Part shown: in pieces, positions 23,417-27,854 of the stretch
Position numbering within the stretch: the first letter of the stretch is position 1
Layout: every line of letters begins with the position of its first letter
Origin: Vulcanococcus sp. SFB_649D_100_25
Lineage (GTDB): Bacteria; Cyanobacteriota; Cyanobacteriia; PCC-6307; Cyanobiaceae
Length of the DNA: 27,854 nt
Assembly (NCBI GenBank): GCA_030833825.1
Contig: JAURGL010000005.1
Coordinates: forward strand, 1-27,854
Reading direction: 5' to 3'
Notes under the pieces: generated by a model
The model's database searches: none
What the model was told of the DNA's origin: nothing
What the model saw: the letters and a program-made list of their open reading frames with translations, nothing else
Translations under genes and position numbers: made by a program

Positions 23417-23446
23417 CTTAACCGCCCACCTATCGGACCTTTGCTT
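23417..23446 (+). promoter_or_regulatory. Candidate Pho box upstream of the ptrA-like gene
   Basis: CTTAACCG at 23417 matches the Pho-box unit CTTAACCT at 7 of 8 positions. A second, weaker unit CTTTGCTT (5 of 8) starts 22 bp later (two 11-bp steps), with a poor middle unit near 23429. A -10-like TACAGT at 23466-23471 lies 20 bases downstream and 28 bases before the ATG, consistent with an activator-dependent promoter. Confidence 0.42.
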
Positions 23447-23498
23447 CTGCCTGCGTGATGTTCCATACAGTCCGGCGGTCGCACGAGCACATCGGGCC

Positions 23499-24116
23499 AT
23501 GGTTTGCACTCCCAGCAGCCCCAACGGATTCCTCGGCAGCCTCGAAGAGAGTTACCAGCGCGATCTGGTTCATTTGACGGCTGGTAGCCGGGTTCCCCTT
23601 TTGCGGCACCACATCTGGCTGGTGGCCCGCGGGATGGTCAAGCTCACCTGCATGAATGAGCAGGGTGAGGACGTGGTGCTCGCCCTGGCGGGCCCGAACG
23701 AACCGTTTGGTGAGCCCCTCTCCAACCTCGATCTCTACGAGGCCACCACCCTGAGCGATTGCGATCTGCTCTGTCTGCCGATCGCTGAGGCCCGCACCTC
23801 ACCCCATCTGGCCTACACCCTGATGCAGGCGATGATCGCCCGCACCCGTCAGTCGGAAGCCCTGATTGCCCTGTTGGGCCTGCGGCGCATCGAGGATCGG
23901 GTTCGGGGCTTTCTGGAGTTGCTGGCCCAGGAGTATGGCCAGCCCTGCGAATCCGGTCTTCGCCTCAACCTGCGCCTGACCCATCAGGAGATCGCCAGTG
24001 CCTTGAGCACCACCCGGGTCACGGTGACTCGTGTTCTGGGCTTGCTTCGCGATGAGGGATGGCTGAAGTGCGATGACCAGCGGCAACTGGTGGTGAGCCA
24101 CCTGCCCAACCGCTAG
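23499..24116 (+). CDS. ptrA: Crp-family transcriptional regulator, PtrA-like
   Basis: A 205-residue DNA-binding regulator: an N-terminal cyclic-nucleotide-binding-like beta-roll (about 20-100, with GMVKLTCMNEQGEDVVLALA and the short loop PNEPFGEP), a dimerisation helix (residues 105-145, with RRIEDRVRGFLELLAQEYG) and a C-terminal Crp-type helix-turn-helix at 160-186 (LTHQEIASALSTTRVTVTRV). The NtcA-like layout beside phoBR and a Som/PhoE-type porin matches the phosphate-stress regulator PtrA of marine picocyanobacteria. The name rests on context; other Crp-family members are possible. A candidate Pho box lies upstream. Its TAG overlaps the convergent phoR stop within CTAG. Confidence 0.82.
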   Translation: MVCTPSSPNGFLGSLEESYQRDLVHLTAGSRVPLLRHHIWLVARGMVKLTCMNEQGEDVVLALAGPNEPFGEPLSNLDLYEATTLSDCDLLCLPIAEARTSPHLAYTLMQAMIARTRQSEALIALLGLRRIEDRVRGFLELLAQEYGQPCESGLRLNLRLTHQEIASALSTTRVTVTRVLGLLRDEGWLKCDDQRQLVVSHLPNR

Positions 24117-25240
24117 GGCCGAGGCAGCAGGAGCTCGAGCACGGCGCCACCCTCTGGGTGGTTCCGTGCCCTGACAAACCCTCCCTGGGAAAGGGCGATC
24201 TGTTTCACGATCGCCAGGCCAAGGCCGCTTCCTCCAACGGCATTTCTCGCCCTGGACGGATCTCCCCGGTAGAAGCGCTGGAACATGCGCTCCAGATCGG
24301 CCTCGCTGAGACCAGGGCCCAGATCACGCACGGAGATGGAGCACCAGCGTTGCCAGTGTTCCATCGCCACCTCGATGGCGCTCCCTTCGGGGCTGTACCG
24401 CAGGGCGTTATCCACCAAGTTGAACAGGGCCTGATGCAACCGGGCAGGATCGACAGCCGCCTGCAGGGCCTGATCGCGCCCCGGTGTCACCTGGATCCCC
24501 ACATTGCGCTCCTGCGCAAGGCTCTCAAGGGTGTTCCAGACATCGATCAAGACATCCCTGGGGTCCACTGCACCTCGGCCACGGTTCTCATCGACGGGGG
24601 TGTTCTCCAGGCGCGACAGGTCAAGCAGATCACTGACCAGCACCTGCAATCTCCCCAGCTCCTTTTGCAGTCGGCCCACCAATACGGCCTGCCGCTCCTT
24701 GGCGTTGAGGGCGAGGCTGTCACTAACGAGCCGGAGGGCGGTGATGGGCGTTTTCAGCTCATGAGCCACGTCACTCACCCATTGCGCCTGCTGCTCCAGT
24801 TGTTTTTGCAGGGGGGTTCCCTCTTGCAGCAGGAGTGCAACCCAGCCTTCGTGGCCGGGCATCACCCGCAGTTCGAGCTCGATGGCGCCACTGGTCCATT
24901 CCCCGCGCTGGGGCAGGGCGCTGTTTCGGGCAAGATCGATCAGGTGGCGAACATCGTCGCTGGGCTCGAGTTCGTCGAGCTGTTGGAGTTGCGGGGTCAC
25001 GCTCGCCTCCAGCTGCAGCAGGGCCCTGGCTCGTTCATTGATGTTGGCAAGCCCATCGGCCGGGTTGATCACGACCCATCCCTGGGGTGAGGTTTCTATC
25101 CATTCGCGCAGCTGCTGATCGGGCATGGTGAACCTGCGCAGGCGGCGGCGGGTTCGCTGTCTGAGGCCTGGCTTGAAGAGCCAGGCGGTCCCTGCACCGA
25201 GCCCAAACGCTGTCAGCAGCAACAGGCCAGTGCTGCTCAT
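24113..25240 (-). CDS. phoR: Phosphate sensor histidine kinase PhoR
   Basis: Membrane sensor kinase that phosphorylates PhoB under phosphate shortage. The 375-residue protein has one N-terminal membrane helix (GLLLLTAFGLGAGTAWLF), a basic stretch, a PAS-like region (about 42-140) and the H-box SDVAHELKTPITALRL with His160. The ATPase domain follows: N-box NLVDNALRYSP (Asn278), G1 RDLGPGL, F-box FQRFYRGD and G2 GGSGLGLAIVKQI. There is no large periplasmic domain, as expected for a kinase that senses through the Pst system. It starts 3 bases after the phoB stop, as the second gene of phoBR, and ends in a CTAG shared with ptrA. Confidence 0.93.
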   Translation of the reverse strand: MSSTGLLLLTAFGLGAGTAWLFKPGLRQRTRRRLRRFTMPDQQLREWIETSPQGWVVINPADGLANINERARALLQLEASVTPQLQQLDELEPSDDVRHLIDLARNSALPQRGEWTSGAIELELRVMPGHEGWVALLLQEGTPLQKQLEQQAQWVSDVAHELKTPITALRLVSDSLALNAKERQAVLVGRLQKELGRLQVLVSDLLDLSRLENTPVDENRGRGAVDPRDVLIDVWNTLESLAQERNVGIQVTPGRDQALQAAVDPARLHQALFNLVDNALRYSPEGSAIEVAMEHWQRWCSISVRDLGPGLSEADLERMFQRFYRGDPSRARNAVGGSGLGLAIVKQIALSQGGFVRARNHPEGGAVLELLLPRP

Positions 25241-25243
25241 CGC

Positions 25244-25948
25244 TCAGCCGAAGCGATAACCAAACCCACGCACGGTGACCAGTTTTTCCGGTTCTGATGG
25301 GTTGGTTTCAATCTTTTCGCGCAGCCAGCGGATGTGCACATCCACGGTCTTGCTGTCGCCGATGTAGTCGACACCCCACACCTGCTCGATCAGTTGTTCA
25401 CGGCTCCACACTCGCTTGGGATGCTGCATGAACAGCTCCAGCAGCTTGAATTCCTTGGGGGAGAGCTTCAGCTCGATGCCATCGCGGCAGGCCCTGCATT
25501 CCTTTGGAAACAGCTCGAGATCGTCGATCTCAAAGCGCCCGACCGCAGCGGTTGGGGGCTGGTGGCGTCGGAGCAGGGCCCGGCAACGGGCCACCAATTC
25601 ACGGATCCCAAAGGGCTTGATCAGGTAGTCGTCGGCCCCCACCTCCAGGCCGAGCACCCGATCTGTTTCTGTATCCCGGGCGCTGACCATCAAGACCAAC
25701 GGTTGCTGCTCCAGCTCCCGCAGCTTGCGGCAGAGATCCAGCCCGTTGATGCCCGGCAACATCACATCGAGCACGACCAACTCAAAGCTTTCCCGCCTGA
25801 GGCGATCCCAGGCGCTCTGTCCGTTGGTGGCCGCGGTGACCTGGAAGCCCTCCATCTCCAGGGCTTCGCAAACGGTGTCGCGGATGGTGTCGTCGTCTTC
25901 CACCACCAACAGGCGTGCCGTGGTGGAGGTGGCGAAGGAATCGGTCAT
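25244..25948 (-). CDS. phoB: Phosphate response regulator PhoB (OmpR family)
   Basis: DNA-binding activator of the Pho regulon. The 234-residue protein has a receiver domain with acidic pocket Glu17-Asp18-Asp19, phospho-acceptor Asp61 (VVLDVMLPG), Ser89 and Lys111 (DDYLIKPFGIRELVAR). A winged-helix effector domain follows, with LKLSPKEFKLLELFMQHPKR, SREQLIEQVWG and the recognition helix SKTVDVHIRWLREKIE. ATG 25948 gives the standard N-terminus. It is co-directional with phoR after a 3-base gap. Likely targets in this window are the Pho-box-like repeats before ppk1 and the ptrA-like gene. I see no Pho box before phoB itself. Confidence 0.95.
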   Translation of the reverse strand: MTDSFATSTTARLLVVEDDDTIRDTVCEALEMEGFQVTAATNGQSAWDRLRRESFELVVLDVMLPGINGLDLCRKLRELEQQPLVLMVSARDTETDRVLGLEVGADDYLIKPFGIRELVARCRALLRRHQPPTAAVGRFEIDDLELFPKECRACRDGIELKLSPKEFKLLELFMQHPKRVWSREQLIEQVWGVDYIGDSKTVDVHIRWLREKIETNPSEPEKLVTVRGFGYRFG

Positions 25949-26000
25949 CCCTTCAATTCTCTCTGTCGGGGCATGTCGCCTCGGCTACAGCAGGGTTTCC

Positions 26001-26189
26001 TCAGCTGGCCTGGGGATGGTCCTGATCCAGGTTGCACTGGGTGAGATCAGGGTTCGTGAGGCGTTCGAGCACCTTCTGCAGATCCACCGGCGAGAGCTCC
26101 CCGTTGCTGCCCCACTTGAGGCTGGTGCTGGAGGCCGAGTGGCTGGTGGGCGGGATCTGCCCGCCGGACGGATGGTTGCTGGCAGCCAT
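26001..26189 (-). CDS. Small hypothetical protein between the porin and phoB genes
   Basis: A 62-residue soluble frame from ATG 26189 to TGA 26001, with a Ser/Pro-rich N-terminus (SGGQIPPTSHSASSTS) and a short helical, acidic C-terminus (SPVDLQKVLERLTNPDLTQC). No family is recognised. It lies 52 bases upstream of phoB on the same strand and 46 bases after two hairpins that follow the porin gene. It is either the first gene of a phoB-phoR transcript or an independent small gene. Overlapping short frames in the other two minus-strand phases look less protein-like. Apart from this ORF and the hairpins, the 25949-26341 interval shows nothing else. Confidence 0.5.
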   Translation of the reverse strand: MAASNHPSGGQIPPTSHSASSTSLKWGSNGELSPVDLQKVLERLTNPDLTQCNLDQDHPQAS

Positions 26190-26234
26190 GCCGAACTGTT
26201 TGTTCTGAAACCCACACTAGGACCTGCACTGGCT

Positions 26235-26257
26235 CTTGGGCATGTGATATGCCCAAG
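26235..26257. repeat. Perfect 9-bp hairpin adjoining the porin terminator
   Basis: CTTGGGCAT-GTGAT-ATGCCCAAG forms a perfect 9-bp stem with a 5-base loop. It lies on the downstream side (for the minus strand) of the terminator's T-tract. It has no T-tract of its own in the minus-strand direction and only an A-tract on the plus strand. It would fold at the 3' end of any read-through transcript or in the leader of the small gene at 26189. Confidence 0.75.
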
Positions 26258-26287
26258 AAAAAGCCTCCCGCCAGGGGCGGGAGGCTT
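26256..26287 (-). terminator. Rho-independent terminator of the porin gene
   Basis: On the minus strand, a perfect 12-bp stem (arms AAGCCTCCCGCC and GGCGGGAGGCTT, loop 26273-26275) is followed by TTTTTC. It starts 55 bases after the porin stop. It is the only textbook intrinsic terminator I found in the window, consistent with a very highly expressed porin. Confidence 0.92.
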
Positions 26288-26341
26288 GGGGGTGGTGTGG
26301 AGTGAACTGTTCGAGGGGTGTGTGAGAAGTGGTTCTGAGGA

Positions 26342-27854
26342 TCAGAACTTGAACTGAGCGGTCAGCGCGCCACCGAAGATGCCGGGGTTGTTGCCAGAGG
26401 TGGTCTGGCTGTAGCCGGCACCAGCAGAGCTGGGGTTGCTCAGGTAGAAGAACAGAGGAGTGACAGCAATGTTGTCGCTCACCTGGAACTTGTACCACCA
26501 CTCCCAGGCGTAGTTGCCGTCGTGGGGGGTGGTGCCGTTGCGGGTGCTGGTCACGAAGGTGGGCTGACCCACAGCCATGCCAGCGGTGTTGCCCTTGGCG
26601 AAGGCGTTATCCCACTGCAGACCCACAGTCCAGGACTGGGTGGCGGCGATGTTGCCAGTGGCGAGGTTGCCGGCAATTTTGGTTGCTCCAGTACTGGCGT
26701 TGTACTGGGCACCGGTGTTGTTCCGGTCGGTCGCCAGGTAGTTGAGGCTGTTGTAGGCCACCGCCTCGTAGCCCCAGCCACCGCTGATGGAGGGGATCAG
26801 GCCATCCTTCTTGGGACGCCAGGCCAGACCGACAGCGAAAGCATTGGTGGAGGCACCGATGTTCTGTTGGCCGCTGTATTCGCAAAGCTGTTTGGCGTCT
26901 TTGCCTGCGGCTTGGGTGCCGCGACGCGCCATGGAATCGCCACACTGCTTGTAGTTCCAGCCGAAGGTGGCCTTCCACTGGTTGGCGTTGTAGCCCAGCT
27001 GGGTCAGGAAGCTGCCCGCGCTGCGGTCGGTCATGATGCCGCCCGCATTGGGGTCACCACTCTGAGCGTTGGGTGCCACGTAGCTGGTGGAAGCGGTGAA
27101 GTAGGGCTTGCCCTTCTTCACTTTCTGCTTGTAGATCAAGCCGCCCAGACCACCGGTCTCTTTGTTGTAGACGCCAGGGGCGCCGAACAGGCGGAAGAAG
27201 TCGAGGCCTTCCCAATCGCCGTAGTAGAAGGGCTTGGTGCCCAGGAACTCGGTGTTACGACCGCGAGCGGCGACCACAGCAGTGAACTCTTTGCCAACCG
27301 GGAAGCGGTAGTAAAGACGGTCGATACCGACGGTCTGGTTCTGCTTCTCAGTCGCGTAAGCCCGGTCAAGCGCCATCAAGTTGTAGGGCTTGCCGTTGAA
27401 GGGGCTTCCTTCAAAATTTCCAGCCCGCAGACGGGTATAGAGCAGGTCTTTGCCCGTGAAGCTGGTGTTGAAGTTCAGGCGCAGGTCGTAGTTAAAGACC
27501 GCGGCGCCGTAGTTCTTCTTGATGTAATCAGCGCTTCCAGGGGTTGCACTGTTGCTGCTGCTGGTGCCGCCGGTGGGGGCGATGGCGCCCAGGGCCCAGT
27601 AGGTGTCGCCCTGCAGCTTGGTGGTGGTGGAGAACTGGGTCGCTTCCAGCTCGCCCACGCGGGCCTCGAGGCCATCAACGCGGCCACGCAGAACGGCGAG
27701 TTCCTTCTCGAACTCCTTCATCAGGCGCTTGAGCTCGTCGGTCACTTCAGTGATCCGGTCGAGGCAAGCGTTCAGCAGGGCGGCCGCTTCATAGCGGGTC
27801 ATCGCACGGCTGCCGCGGTCGGTGCCGTTGGGGTAGCCGGCCACGCAGCCGTAG
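26342..27854 (-). CDS. Outer-membrane porin with SLH domain (Som/PhoE type), 5' end outside window
   Basis: Outer-membrane channel of the cyanobacterial Som family. The frame is open through the window end; the first visible residues (YGCVAGYPNGTDRGSRAMTR) are the end of an SLH domain that binds peptidoglycan-linked polymer. A coiled coil of about 45 residues follows (ITEVTDELKRLMKEFEKELA, then DGLEARVGELEATQF). The rest is an OprB/Som-like beta-barrel rich in Gly, Asn and aromatic residues, ending AQFKF with a terminal Phe as in barrel proteins. The signal peptide and the SLH start lie beyond 27854. Closeness to phoBR and the ptrA-like gene suggests the phosphate-stress porin PhoE, but the sequence alone does not separate PhoE from SomA/SomB. 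A strong terminator follows. Confidence 0.93.
   Translation of the reverse strand, partial: YGCVAGYPNGTDRGSRAMTRYEAAALLNACLDRITEVTDELKRLMKEFEKELAVLRGRVDGLEARVGELEATQFSTTTKLQGDTYWALGAIAPTGGTSSSNSATPGSADYIKKNYGAAVFNYDLRLNFNTSFTGKDLLYTRLRAGNFEGSPFNGKPYNLMALDRAYATEKQNQTVGIDRLYYRFPVGKEFTAVVAARGRNTEFLGTKPFYYGDWEGLDFFRLFGAPGVYNKETGGLGGLIYKQKVKKGKPYFTASTSYVAPNAQSGDPNAGGIMTDRSAGSFLTQLGYNANQWKATFGWNYKQCGDSMARRGTQAAGKDAKQLCEYSGQQNIGASTNAFAVGLAWRPKKDGLIPSISGGWGYEAVAYNSLNYLATDRNNTGAQYNASTGATKIAGNLATGNIAATQSWTVGLQWDNAFAKGNTAGMAVGQPTFVTSTRNGTTPHDGNYAWEWWYKFQVSDNIAVTPLFFYLSNPSSAGAGYSQTTSGNNPGIFGGALTAQFKF

Noticed and set aside
1..27854. CRISPR arrays, insertion sequences, prophage, tRNA-bounded islands, toxin-antitoxin or defence genes
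   Set aside because: None seen: no regularly spaced repeats, no transposase or integrase motifs, no tRNA-like cloverleaf recognised by eye, and gene content is core-like throughout.

Overview
The window looks like a chromosome segment of a high-GC marine picocyanobacterium (Synechococcus/Cyanobium type). The evidence is the gene content: a DnaK3-type chaperone with a long charged tail, a Ycf35/DUF1257 protein, a DUF3110 protein, an SLH-plus-beta-barrel porin of the Som/PhoE kind, a Crp-family PtrA-like regulator beside phoBR, and a fused RibBA with the cyanobacterial C-terminal extension. Genes are packed very tightly, and several convergent pairs share their stop codons. I see no rRNA, tRNA, CRISPR array, insertion sequence or prophage, so this is a core-genome region rather than an island.

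Left part (1-13 kb), mainly housekeeping and envelope genes: the 3' end of leuS (+); pgi (-); a lysozyme-like protein of unknown function (+); a three-gene minus-strand set of Ycf35/DUF1257, an M61 PDZ peptidase and an N-acetylmuramoyl-L-alanine amidase; purN (+); argC (-); ribBA (+); a cyclophilin-type peptidyl-prolyl isomerase (-); an MTA/purine phosphorylase (+). A minus-strand run follows, read from right to left as dnaK3, dnaJ, a DUF3110 gene and murQ.

Right part (15.6 kb to the end), a phosphorus module: pstC-pstA-pstB (+) with a small conserved gene after pstB; ppk1 with an overlapping chrA-type transporter gene (-); a CHAD-domain (polyphosphate-binding) protein (+); a Crp-family regulator resembling PtrA (+); the phoB-phoR two-component pair (-); a small unknown gene; and the porin gene, cut by the window end. 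Pho-box-like direct repeats with 11-bp phasing precede ppk1 (strong) and the ptrA-like gene (moderate). Together these genes would sense phosphate (PhoR/PhoB, PtrA), let it cross the outer membrane (porin), import it across the inner membrane (PstCAB; neither the binding protein PstS nor PhoU is in the window) and store it as polyphosphate (Ppk, CHAD).

I found no clear new system. The points most worth checking are the predicted ppk1 Pho box and its implication for chrA; two genes (2325 and 7891) whose apparent coding region extends upstream of any ATG/GTG/TTG; the shared-stop convergent junctions, especially ptrA/phoR; the single in-frame TGA between a small ORF and the CHAD gene; and the two adjacent perfect hairpins after the porin gene.
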